From NCBI RefSeq assembly GCF_910594985.1, contig NZ_CAJVCE010000034.1:1-56730 (forward strand): a stretch of 56,730 nt of DNA, given 5' to 3'. Source of the DNA: Paenibacillus allorhizosphaerae (lineage in GTDB: Bacteria > Bacillota > Bacilli > Paenibacillales > NBRC-103111). Positions 42,022 to 50,183 of the stretch are shown one piece after another. The stretch's first letter is position 1. Each line of letters starts with the position of its first letter. The translations under genes and the position numbers were made by a program. Under the pieces are notes generated by a model, which worked only from the letters and a program-made list of their open reading frames with translations, was not told the DNA's origin and ran no database searches.

Positions 42022-42651
42022 TTGAACCAGGAACAGGATGTATCTACCCGTAAAGTCATACTGAATATGCTGAAAACAAGGGGCGCTTTAAGTGTAAACG
42101 ATATGTCCAAGCAGCTCGGCATTACGGAAATGGCGGTTCGCCGGCATTTGAACACGCTGGAAAGAGACAGCCTCATCGATTCCAAGCTTGTTCGGCAAGC
42201 GATGGGGAGACCGACCCATATGTATTTTTTGACCGTTGCTGCGGATGAGCTGTTTCCGAAAAAATATCATCATCTGACGCTCGACTTGCTGGAGGAGCTT
42301 CAAGCTGTGGCAGGGGACGACAAGGTGGAGCTGCTGTTCGAGCGCCGTAAAGATAAGCTGATCAGCCGATACGAAGAACGCATGGCGGGCAAATCATTGG
42401 ATGAACGCGTGCAGGCGCTTGCCGATATTCAGAATGCAAATGGTTATATGGTGGAGCTCGAGAAGACGGACGCCGGAAACTACGTGCTCAATGAGTACAA
42501 CTGCCCGATCGCTCAAGTCGCCAATCAATACAATCATGCATGCAACTGCGAGCTGTCGATGTTCCAAAGCTTGCTTGGAACCGAAGTGGAGCGGACCGAG
42601 TGTTTGGCCAAAGGCGACAGCAAATGCACTTATAGGATACAGAAACAATAA
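42022..42651 (+). CDS. HTH regulator with C-terminal Cys cluster (SufR-like)
   Basis: 209 aa. N-terminal winged helix (LSVNDMSKQLGITEMAVRRHL), wing with QAMGRPTHMYFLT, central coiled region, and a C-terminal cluster C161, C174, C176, C194 and C202, matching the Fe-S-binding arrangement of COG2345/SufR-type regulators. Probably senses iron-sulfur status or redox. The TTG start at 42022 is supported by GAGGCGGTGAT just upstream. Confidence 0.8.
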   Translation: MNQEQDVSTRKVILNMLKTRGALSVNDMSKQLGITEMAVRRHLNTLERDSLIDSKLVRQAMGRPTHMYFLTVAADELFPKKYHHLTLDLLEELQAVAGDDKVELLFERRKDKLISRYEERMAGKSLDERVQALADIQNANGYMVELEKTDAGNYVLNEYNCPIAQVANQYNHACNCELSMFQSLLGTEVERTECLAKGDSKCTYRIQKQ

Positions 42652-42653
42652 AC

Positions 42654-42693
42654 CCATCTTCTCCGCGTTCGTTCTCGAAGAAGATGGTTTTTT
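42654..42693 (+). terminator. Terminator after the SufR-like gene
   Basis: CCATCTTCT (42654-42662) pairs with AGAAGATGG (42679-42687), followed by T6. Confidence 0.88.
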
Positions 42694-42759
42694 ATTGCAA
42701 GAATCGGACCATTTGTACTTAGCAGCTTTTTATATGCGGCTACGGCTGCTTTGAAACAT

Positions 42760-44385
42760 TTATTTTGTGTTTGTCGGCGTCAAGTCCGTTTCTCCGCTTT
42801 TGTCATGATCCGGCGGTGTGGCTTCGGTCTGTGGATTTTTTGCGGCCCATTTGCCGTTGATGTAGGCGATGCCGAACGTAATGATACCAAGCAGGAACAG
42901 GACGATGACTTTGTAGATCGTTTCGCTTCCATACAGATCGAAGAGCAGCGTTTTGACGGCTACGCCGACGAGAACGAAGGAGCCGAAAGCGCGATACATC
43001 GTCTGTCGGCTGTAGGCCCCCCAGAGGAACAGCAGCAGCGCATAGAGACCCCACGCGACCGAAAGCGTCAAGTTCAGGTCCATGATTCTGCCAAGCTCGT
43101 AATACGTGATCATGTTTTCCGCTTGCACGGTAAGCAGCCCGCCTACCACTAAATGGCTGAGTACCGAGAAGACGCATGCCATACTTCGGTTGTCGCTCTC
43201 CCGAAGCTGTCCGAACTTACCGGCCAGAGAAATGTAAAAGCCTACCGCAGCCAGCAGCTCCCAGGCAAGAGCGGCCCAGTTCAGGAATGGGATATATACC
43301 CCGAACCATATTCCCCAAGGCGTATCCCACGTGGTATAAAACCAGTAAATGCCGACGACGATCCAGATGATCATAGCCGCTCCCCGAAGAAGCTCCCATC
43401 GTTTCCATGCTCCGACGGCCAGAAGGATGATCGAAACGGCAAGCCAAAAATATACGTTTAACAGCGGCTTAACGGCGAGACCTTTGCCAAACTGGGTCGA
43501 GGCGACCAATATGAGCAGTATGCCCCCGAACAGCTTCGACATGACCGGTCCGGATATCGATACCGTCAATCGTCCGACGGCGAATGCCAGCGCTACATAG
43601 ACGACACCCATCAGCATCAATGGATAAGCGAACGATGCTTGCCCCTCCAGCAAGATGACGGCCCATAAACCGAACAGGACGGCATTGACGAAACCGAGGT
43701 ACAAGTTCAAACCGTCGAATTTCAAGTTGTTCTTCCACGAAGAGAAGAAGAAAGCCAGCATATAAAAGACGTAAGCGGCCAGTGCATAGCGGAACGGCAA
43801 GCTCCAGACGCGATCGATGAGCGGGTTCATCTGAATAAAATAGATCCAATAGAGCAGCCACGTTCCCGCAAAGCATATGAGCTTAAGTTCGGTCCAGGCT
43901 ACCCGGATGCTGACGGTAAAATAAGTGCAGTTCAGCACAAGCAAATAAAGAAACAGGGTAAATACTTGATCCGTCTCCGGGCGCAAAATCATCGGGGACA
44001 TCAATCCGCCGAGCAGTGCCATATTCATAACTAACCGCAGGCGCAGCTTGTAAGACAGCACAATCATTCCTATCGTCAACGCAAGCATGCATAAGAAGAC
44101 GGTCATGGAATCCCACAGCGCGAAGTAAATGCCCGAGTAGGAGAAGGTAGTATAAAGAATGGCCGTGCCCAGTCCCGCGGCGATTTCTCCGGCCATTCTC
44201 TGTTTACCTAGCAGCTTCAGCCCGCCTATGGCGCAGCCGGCACCGACGGCAAGACCGAGTCCGATTTTGATCGTGTCCGTCATCCAGCCCTGCATCAGCG
44301 TATATTTGAACAAGTACGCAAAGGCGCAGAGAATAAACAGAGCTCCCAAAACGCTGATCCATGATTTACGCAAAAATTCATTCAT
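42760..44385 (-). CDS. DUF2339 polytopic membrane protein
   Basis: 541 aa protein with roughly 15 or more hydrophobic spans and almost no soluble domains. N-terminal SWISVLGALFILCAFAYLFKY and GEIAAGLGTAILYTTFSYSGIYF are typical of DUF2339 proteins, and the end KTLLFDLYGSETIYKVIVLFLLGIITFGIAYINGKW is the family's conserved C-terminal part. It lacks the usual N-terminal coiled-coil soluble region of longer members. Function unknown; AAGGGG precedes ATG at 44385. Confidence 0.82.
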   Translation of the reverse strand: MNEFLRKSWISVLGALFILCAFAYLFKYTLMQGWMTDTIKIGLGLAVGAGCAIGGLKLLGKQRMAGEIAAGLGTAILYTTFSYSGIYFALWDSMTVFLCMLALTIGMIVLSYKLRLRLVMNMALLGGLMSPMILRPETDQVFTLFLYLLVLNCTYFTVSIRVAWTELKLICFAGTWLLYWIYFIQMNPLIDRVWSLPFRYALAAYVFYMLAFFFSSWKNNLKFDGLNLYLGFVNAVLFGLWAVILLEGQASFAYPLMLMGVVYVALAFAVGRLTVSISGPVMSKLFGGILLILVASTQFGKGLAVKPLLNVYFWLAVSIILLAVGAWKRWELLRGAAMIIWIVVGIYWFYTTWDTPWGIWFGVYIPFLNWAALAWELLAAVGFYISLAGKFGQLRESDNRSMACVFSVLSHLVVGGLLTVQAENMITYYELGRIMDLNLTLSVAWGLYALLLFLWGAYSRQTMYRAFGSFVLVGVAVKTLLFDLYGSETIYKVIVLFLLGIITFGIAYINGKWAAKNPQTEATPPDHDKSGETDLTPTNTK

Positions 44386-44630
44386 TGTCAGTTCATCCCC
44401 TTAATCGATCGTTCGTCTTGCTTCCAAGTGTATATTCCGGCATCTGTTTCCGGTAAGTACTAACTTGCTCTAGTACCTTTACGCCGGGATCGAAACATTT
44501 AGACTTCGGACAAGAGCGAACGTGCCGACTGAACTGCATAACTTTCCATGTGTTTTAGTTCATAAGGAGGGACGCCGTGGAAACCATAACAATAAGAACG
44601 ACGAAGAACATATGAGGAGGGATCGACTCG

Positions 44631-44810
44631 ATGGAAAAGGAAGAAATTCAGAAACTTGAGCATAAATTCGACCGGCCGTTAACGGAAGGGGAAGCCGCGG
44701 AAATATTGAATGAGGAAATCATCCACCGCGACGATGAGGATTTGTACGATGATCCGGATGACAATTGGATCCCCGCAGCCATGAGCCGCTGGATGAGAAA
44801 CGGACAGTAA
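44631..44810 (+). CDS. Small acidic protein of unknown function
   Basis: 59-codon ORF with a strong AGGAGGG site 9 nt before ATG at 44631. Very acidic centre (HRDDEDLYDDPDDNW) flanked by a helical N-terminus (EEIQKLEHKF) and ending AAMSRWMRNGQ. Composition suggests a soluble protein that may bind cations or a basic partner. No family recognised. It stands alone between convergent units. Confidence 0.65.
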   Translation: MEKEEIQKLEHKFDRPLTEGEAAEILNEEIIHRDDEDLYDDPDDNWIPAAMSRWMRNGQ

Positions 44811-44935
44811 GCGGACTATATGTCGATTATGGGGCGGTATGCCCATTCCATCCGCCCGTGCCAATGATAAAGCGGACTGAAGCCCGAAGCCCGCTAAATG
44901 GCTTGTACCATGCAGCTCCGGGTTCGGCGCGCCGC

Positions 44936-45250
44936 TTAAGCAATCAGCTTCAAGCCGATGGCGGCGACAAGCACCATAGCGATAAACATGATGCGTCTCC
45001 AATCTTTCGATTCCCCGTATACCAGCATACCCAGGAGAGCGCTGCCTACGGTGCCGATGCCGGTCCAAATGGCATAAGCGGTTCCCATGGAAATGGTTTT
45101 CATGGCGTATGACAATAACATCAGGCTGAACATAAATCCGCCGAATAAAATCAAATATGACGTAAAACTCTTCGATTGATTCACTTTATTAATGCCGGAT
45201 ACGCCGATGATTTCGCACACACCGGCCAATACGAGAGCTAACCAGGCCAT
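44936..45250 (-). CDS. ykkD: SMR guanidinium exporter subunit (YkkD-like)
   Basis: 104 aa four-span small multidrug resistance protein. VLAGVCEIIGVSGINKVNQS carries the essential membrane Glu (E13), and GTAYAIWTGIGTVGSALLGMLVYGES is the Gdx/SugE signature. It starts 2 bp after the partner gene and both are downstream of a guanidine-I riboswitch, so it is one half of a heterodimeric guanidinium/H+ antiporter. Confidence 0.88.
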   Translation of the reverse strand: MAWLALVLAGVCEIIGVSGINKVNQSKSFTSYLILFGGFMFSLMLLSYAMKTISMGTAYAIWTGIGTVGSALLGMLVYGESKDWRRIMFIAMVLVAAIGLKLIA

Positions 45251-45252
45251 CG

Positions 45253-45591
45253 TTATTGCACCTCCTTCGCGGATGTTTTGCCTGTGATCATCTTTAAGCC
45301 GATGACGCCGGAAATGAGCAGCAGGATCAGCAGCAGTTTTGCTATTTTAAACGGCTCGCCGAATACGAGCATTTCCATAATGACGGTTCCCGATGTGCCG
45401 ATACCGGTAAATACGGCGTAGGTGGTGCCGACGGGCAGCCGTTTGGATGCCCGAATGAGCAAATCCATGCTGATCAGAATGGCGATAATCGTGCCTAACC
45501 AACCGATCAAGCTATTGGAATGCTTTAACCCTATGACCCAGGCGATTTCAAATAATCCGGCAATGAAGACCATTAACCAATTGCGATTCAT
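45253..45591 (-). CDS. ykkC: SMR guanidinium exporter subunit (YkkC-like)
   Basis: 112 aa four-span SMR protein. Glu of the substrate/proton site is in FIAGLFEIAWVIGLKHS (E14), followed by the Gdx signature GTTYAVFTGIGTSGTVIMEMLVFGEP. The riboswitch 70 bp upstream indicates control by guanidine. Operon partner of the YkkD-like protein. Confidence 0.9.
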   Translation of the reverse strand: MNRNWLMVFIAGLFEIAWVIGLKHSNSLIGWLGTIIAILISMDLLIRASKRLPVGTTYAVFTGIGTSGTVIMEMLVFGEPFKIAKLLLILLLISGVIGLKMITGKTSAKEVQ

Positions 45592-45659
45592 CTTTCTTTC
45601 CTCCCCGTGAAGTGCATTGTATAAACCATTGACATTAATTTGCCCATTCGTTCAGAAAA

Positions 45660-45790
45660 GAAAAAGCCCGGGAAAGATATCACTTTCGTGATATCCTCCC
45701 GGGCTTTTGTCCCTCCGTGTCACAGGTTCGCGACCTGTGCGTTTTCCCTTGGACCAGACCGATCGAGCGAAATCGCGGAACCCTAGAAAA
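45660..45790 (-). ncRNA. Guanidine-I riboswitch (ykkC-yxkD) with expression-platform terminator
   Basis: Minus strand: CTAGGGTTCCG (from 45786) starts the aptamer, followed by GGTCTGGTCCAAGGG, AAACGCACAGG, ACACGGAGGGACAAAAGCCCGGG, the conserved guanidine-I sequence order. The terminator is formed by AGCCCGGGAGGATATCAC pairing with GTGATATCTTTCCCGGGCT, followed by TTTTTC at 45660-45665. Guanidine binding should block termination and switch on the exporter genes downstream. Confidence 0.95.
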
Positions 45791-45883
45791 CATAAGTATT
45801 TACTTTCTTCGAATGAACAAGGTATCCCAATAATAGCGCATACTATTGAATTAATCAACTGTTATTGCCCGGCCGATTTGGAA

Positions 45884-47029
45884 TCAGAAGGGGGAGCGGC
45901 CGATTGTTCTTACGGTCGATGATGGAATGGGAACTTTCTTGTCCGGCTCCAGCCTGAATCGTTCCATCAGCCGGTCATAAGTCGCTTCGGTTACCGATGT
46001 CCCGCCACTGGACGGAAAGGTATCGTCTTCTTGCTCCGTTTGTGCCCGCAGTGCATTGATCGCAGCGCGCATATCCGACTCTTTCGGTATGATATAAGGG
46101 CTGGCCCATTCCCCGTTCAAATGGATGAAGTCGATCGTACTTGGCTTCAGCTTCGGGAAGGACAGAATGAAATTTCGCAGCTGATCGGCAGGAATGTCGG
46201 TTTTCACGTTGCGCCCCGCGATTTCCAGCAGGTCTCCCCACTGCGTGATGCCGCTAAAGGACGTCATTTTATCGAGCAGTTGGTTCAGCACTTCTTGCTG
46301 CCTCTGATTGCGGGCAATGTCGGACGACTCTTCCGTACCTCGATTCGATTTGCGGTATCGCAGGAAATCGAGCGTCTGCTTGCCGCTCAACGTTTGCAGC
46401 CCTTTTTTCAGATTGATGTTCGTCCCGTCCTCGTCGTCTACATACCGCATATCCATATCGACATCTACTTTTACGCCTTTCAGGGCGTCAACGACTTCCC
46501 GGAACCCGTCAAAATCGATCACGGCCATATAGTCGATCGGAATATCGAACATGCGGCTAAATAAAGCTTTTGTCTTGGGAATCGCCGTGTTTTTATCCTG
46601 GTTATAGTAATAGGCATAGTAGTAATTGATTTTATGCGAGGATAACCCGAATTCCTTCGGCTTTAGCTCCATATCCCGCGGGACGGAGACGATCGTGGCG
46701 GAGCTCGTCTGCGGGTTTAAAGCGACAAGCATCAATACGTCCGAGTTCATGCTTCCGCCGCTGCCTTCGCGATGGTCGACCCCGGTCAGCAAAAACGTCA
46801 TCGGTCTCCACTCGTTCCCCGTCGATGCTTTCCCCGATATCGGAATGGTACTGATAGGGGGTGTTTCACTCAGATCAGCCGGTCCGGCAGACATTTGATT
46901 CAGCGCATGGTTCGCTTGATATACCAGATAGGCGCTATAGCCGCCGGCTCCGACGCATAATACGGTCAAACAGATCAAGGCGGTTTTCAGAAATTTCGGC
47001 CGCTTTTTTCGCGGTTTGGATACGGGCAT
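45884..47029 (-). CDS. LytR-CpsA-Psr (LCP) family cell-wall phosphotransferase
   Basis: 381 aa. Membrane anchor near residues 13-37, then the extracytoplasmic LCP domain: FLLTGVDHREGSGGSMNSDVLMLVALNP, ATIVSVPRDMEL with catalytic Arg, ALKGVKVDVDMDM and LDFLRYRKSNRGTEESSDIARNQRQQEVL. Attaches polymers such as teichoic acids to peptidoglycan (TagTUV type). ATG at 47029 follows AAGGAGG by 7 nt. A TATAAT -10 box lies at 47074-47069. Confidence 0.92.
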   Translation of the reverse strand: MPVSKPRKKRPKFLKTALICLTVLCVGAGGYSAYLVYQANHALNQMSAGPADLSETPPISTIPISGKASTGNEWRPMTFLLTGVDHREGSGGSMNSDVLMLVALNPQTSSATIVSVPRDMELKPKEFGLSSHKINYYYAYYYNQDKNTAIPKTKALFSRMFDIPIDYMAVIDFDGFREVVDALKGVKVDVDMDMRYVDDEDGTNINLKKGLQTLSGKQTLDFLRYRKSNRGTEESSDIARNQRQQEVLNQLLDKMTSFSGITQWGDLLEIAGRNVKTDIPADQLRNFILSFPKLKPSTIDFIHLNGEWASPYIIPKESDMRAAINALRAQTEQEDDTFPSSGGTSVTEATYDRLMERFRLEPDKKVPIPSSTVRTIGRSPF

Positions 47030-47456
47030 GTCGAGCCTCCTTATCGTACCTGTCGAACACTGTCTAATATTATAACGCAAAATGAATGGCAAAAGGTTAC
47101 AAGGAAATGGCGTATGTAAAGTAATTATACAATTTATTGTATAAATTGGCTTCTGTCTATGAGGACAAATTATCGACTTGGTTCGACACTTTTACATGAA
47201 TAACTGACGAATTAAAAAGGGGAACGGTTCAATTTTTTCTAATAACATCCGCGCATCGAACTTGAACACGCCTTGATCGTATGCTTATTCCTGAATTTGA
47301 CAACGGTTTCGAGATATCCGATAATGGACTTGACGTGTTCTTATCATATAAAAGCTGGTTATCATTCGTAACCAGAAATCTATTCCTGCCAGTGTTGCTC
47401 AGCGAATCTGCGCGGCTTCATGCGCGTTCGACATAATGGAAAGGGGAAGATGAACC
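47030..47456. other. Intergenic region with a 20-bp palindrome
   Basis: 427 bp without a gene. TATAAT (47074-47069, minus) is the LCP -10 box. TTATACAAT-tt-ATTGTATAA at 47125-47144 is a perfect inverted repeat with 9-bp arms. CTGGTTA (47355-47361) and TAACCAG (47369-47375) form a small hairpin in the leader of the flavoprotein gene. Confidence 0.55.
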
Positions 47457-48029
47457 ATGTCTTATGATATTGCCATTGTCGGTGCCGGTCCGGCGGGAGC
47501 AAGCGCAGCGCTGTTTGCTGCAAAAGCCGGAAAGAAAACGCTTGTAGTCGACAGCGACCAAAGCATCACGAAGCGCGCCTGGGTTGAAAACCATTACGGC
47601 GTTTCCGAAATTACCGGCCCCGATCTGGTGGACATCGGCAAAAAGCAGGCATCCAAATTCGGCGCGGAGCTCGTTCAGGATAAAGTGGTGAACGTGACGA
47701 AAGCGGGCGAAGCATTTCAACTGCAAACCGAAAACGGCGGCAGCTATGAGGCAAAGCACGTCATTCTGGCAACTGGATTAATGGTTGACTTGGCTGAAAC
47801 GATCGGTGTAAATACCAAACCCGGTACAGAGCCGCGGATTAAGACGGTATTGGATGTAGATGCCAGTGGCAAGACCAATGTCGCGGGGATTTGGGCGGCA
47901 GGAACTGCGGCAGGCGTATCCGTACATACGATCATCACGGCCGGCGACGGTGCGAAAGTGGCGATAAACGTCATTAGCGAGCTGAACGGCGAGCGTTACG
48001 TGGATCACGACGTTATGAAAAAAGAGTAA
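47457..48029 (+). CDS. Minimal TrxR-like FAD-dependent oxidoreductase
   Basis: 190 aa flavoprotein. GAGPAGASAALFAAKAGKKT is the FAD motif (residues 9-14), and GIWAAGTAAGVSVHTIITAGDGAKVAINVI is the C-terminal FAD-binding segment of thioredoxin-reductase relatives. The NADPH-binding domain with its CxxC motif, normally inserted between these, is missing, so this is the FAD half alone. Homologs of this length exist in Bacillota; electron donor unknown. Confidence 0.82.
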   Translation: MSYDIAIVGAGPAGASAALFAAKAGKKTLVVDSDQSITKRAWVENHYGVSEITGPDLVDIGKKQASKFGAELVQDKVVNVTKAGEAFQLQTENGGSYEAKHVILATGLMVDLAETIGVNTKPGTEPRIKTVLDVDASGKTNVAGIWAAGTAAGVSVHTIITAGDGAKVAINVISELNGERYVDHDVMKKE

Positions 48030-48036
48030 ATTGCTA

Positions 48037-48076
48037 AAGGGCGGCTCCTCCGACTGTGAGGAACCGCCCTTGTTTG
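48037..48076 (+). terminator. Terminator between the flavoprotein and eda genes
   Basis: AAGGGCGGCTCCTC pairs with GAGGAACCGCCCTT (one mismatch), followed by GTTTG. Confidence 0.8.
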
Positions 48077-48092
48077 TAGCAACACGCTGCGA

Positions 48093-48728
48093 TCAGCTTT
48101 TTGAGCGATCGATCAATCGGGAAGCTTTGTCGCGAACCCAGCCGAAATTGCCTGCCGCAATTTCCTTCAGGTTGACGAGCGAACCGCCGATGCCGACGCC
48201 ATAACAGCCGATTTTCATAAAATCGCCAATGTTTTCTTCGCTCACGCCGCCGACCGCCATCATCGGAATATGGTTTAGCGGCGCCATTACTTCTTTGAGG
48301 TACCCGATCCCGAGGCTTGCTCCCGGGAATATTTTGATTGCCGTTGCACCGGCTTTCCACGCTTTGACAACTTCCGTTGGCGTCATCGCGCCCGGAAAGA
48401 TCGGCGCTCCGCGTTCTACGGCATAGCGGATGACCTCTTCATCAATATTCGGCGTAACGAGATACGATGCACCGGCGTCAAGCGCGCGCTTCGCATCCTC
48501 AACATCGAGCACGGTTCCGGCCCCAATGTACATGGAATCGCCGTAAGCTTGCTGCAGCCGCCCGATCATCCCGAGCGCGCCTTCCGTATTCAGCGTTACT
48601 TCCATGATCGGGATGCCGCCGTCCCGCAAAGCTTCGGCCAGACTTGCAATATGTTGTTCTTGTACGCCTCGTACGATGGCGATGATTTTTACCGCTTCAA
48701 TCAGCTTCAAGCCCTGTTCACGATTCAT
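48093..48728 (-). CDS. eda: 2-keto-3-deoxy-6-phosphogluconate / KHG aldolase
   Basis: 211 aa class I aldolase. VIAIVRGVQEQH-like start (KIIAIVRGVQEQHIASLAEAL), GIPIMEVTLNTEGA with the catalytic Glu, GAGTVLDVEDAKRALDAGA, LVTPNIDEEV, FPGAMTPTEVVKAWKAGATAIKIFPG with the Schiff-base Lys, and MAVGGVSEENIGDF. Cleaves KDPG to pyruvate and glyceraldehyde-3-phosphate. ATG at 48728 with a GGAGGG site. Confidence 0.92.
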   Translation of the reverse strand: MNREQGLKLIEAVKIIAIVRGVQEQHIASLAEALRDGGIPIMEVTLNTEGALGMIGRLQQAYGDSMYIGAGTVLDVEDAKRALDAGASYLVTPNIDEEVIRYAVERGAPIFPGAMTPTEVVKAWKAGATAIKIFPGASLGIGYLKEVMAPLNHIPMMAVGGVSEENIGDFMKIGCYGVGIGGSLVNLKEIAAGNFGWVRDKASRLIDRSKS

Positions 48729-49036
48729 TGAATTACCCTCCGCCTTATTCTTAGTCGCATACGTTCATTATACCACCGGTTGGCAAGCAGCACCATGCTT
48801 AACGGGTATATAGGGGCAGCTTTTGTGCGGCATGGCGGCTCGCTTTTTTTTGTGGGCCATCTATGATAATCTGTAAGTTAGCGTAAATGTGGACAGATTT
48901 CCTTCCTATGAAAGCGATCTGGCATCCCTATTACTTATTGCAGTGCTGTTGAATGCATGCTTATCCGGAATGCAGGACCTTTGCAGGTTGATGCGAGTTA
49001 CCGGTATCTTATAACAAAGGGAGACGATCTTCTAAC
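48729..49036. other. Divergent eda/selD intergenic region
   Basis: 308 bp without a gene. A TATAAT -10 box lies at 48772-48767 on the minus strand for eda; no convincing -35. The region before selD is unstructured with GGGAG near 49020 as its ribosome site. No selenium-related RNA element was recognised. Confidence 0.4.
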
Positions 49037-50095
49037 ATGACGATGAGCGAGAAAATCAAGCTGACTTCCTATTCCACCAAAGGCGGCTGCGGCTGTAAAA
49101 TCGGTCCGGCCGATCTTCACCAGGTCATTCAAACGCTGCCTCCGGCCGAACCGGATCCGAACCTGCTCGTTGGGCTGGATACAAGCGACGATGCCGGGGT
49201 GTACAAGCTGACGGATGAACTGGCTTTGGTTCAAACGGTTGACTTCTTCACGCCGATTGTCGACGACCCGTATTCGTTCGGACAAGTGGCTGCGGCCAAT
49301 GCGCTCAGCGACATTTACGCAATGGGCGGCAAGCCGTTAACCGTGCTGAACATTGTAGCGTTTCCTATCAAAAAGCTCGATAAAAGCGTGCTAGCCGATA
49401 TTCTCCGCGGGGCGGGAGACAAAGTAAAGGAAGCGGGCGCGACGCTCGTGGGCGGTCACTCCATCGACGACAACGAGCCCAAATTCGGGCTTGCCGTAAC
49501 GGGCCTCGTACATCCTGCCAAAGCCAAGACGAACACCGGCGCAAAACCCGGCGACAAGCTGATCCTGACGAAGCCGATCGGTGTCGGCATCTTGACGACC
49601 TCGATCAAGAAAGACGCCTTGAGCGAGGAAGAGATCGCCCGGGTTACGAAAGTGATGACTACGCTGAATAAAACGGCTGCCGAAGTGATGGAGCCTTACG
49701 ACGTGCACGGCTGCACGGATGTAACCGGCTTCGGCCTGCTGGGCCACGCTGCCGAGCTGGCCAAGGGCAGCGGCGTCGGCGTACGCATCGGGCAAGCCCA
49801 AGTTCCGGTGCTGCCCCGCGTTCGCGAGCTGGCGGAAGCGGGCTTCGTGCCCGGCGGCACCAAGAATAATTACGCGCATCTGGAAGGCACGGTTACTTTC
49901 GCGTCGTCGATCGACCAGATCGACCAATGGATATTGTGCGACGCAGTCACGTCGGGAGGGCTGCTGATCTCCGTCGCCGCAGATCGAGCGGAGGCGCTGC
50001 TCGCCGATATGTACGGTGCCGGCGTTGAAGCAGCTATCATCGGAGAGACCGTTTCCGATCACCCTGGCGAGATCCGCGTGGAACCGTCATTGTAG
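49037..50095 (+). CDS. selD: Selenide, water dikinase (selenophosphate synthetase)
   Basis: 352 aa. STKGGCGCKIGPADLHQVI holds the catalytic Cys (C18, in place of Sec in some species) and Lys (K21); GLDTSDDAGVYKL, VDFFTPIVDDPYSFGQVAAANALSDIYAMGG and HGCTDVTGFGLLGHA are family motifs. Makes selenophosphate from selenide and ATP. Followed by mnmH, so the selenophosphate here serves tRNA 2-selenouridine formation. ATG at 49037 or 49043. Confidence 0.95.
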   Translation: MTMSEKIKLTSYSTKGGCGCKIGPADLHQVIQTLPPAEPDPNLLVGLDTSDDAGVYKLTDELALVQTVDFFTPIVDDPYSFGQVAAANALSDIYAMGGKPLTVLNIVAFPIKKLDKSVLADILRGAGDKVKEAGATLVGGHSIDDNEPKFGLAVTGLVHPAKAKTNTGAKPGDKLILTKPIGVGILTTSIKKDALSEEEIARVTKVMTTLNKTAAEVMEPYDVHGCTDVTGFGLLGHAAELAKGSGVGVRIGQAQVPVLPRVRELAEAGFVPGGTKNNYAHLEGTVTFASSIDQIDQWILCDAVTSGGLLISVAADRAEALLADMYGAGVEAAIIGETVSDHPGEIRVEPSL

Positions 50096-50183
50096 TCCAT
50101 TGGCCTGATTCGTTTCTTAGCACGCCACTTGTGAAACGAGTCGAACCCGAGCGTATTAGTTATATCACAAAGGAGCGAGCCTT

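Noticed and set aside
45652..45858. 68-codon open frame on the minus strand upstream of the SMR pair
   Set aside because: It lies entirely over the guanidine-I riboswitch and its terminator; the RNA structure explains the conservation and there is no ribosome site.
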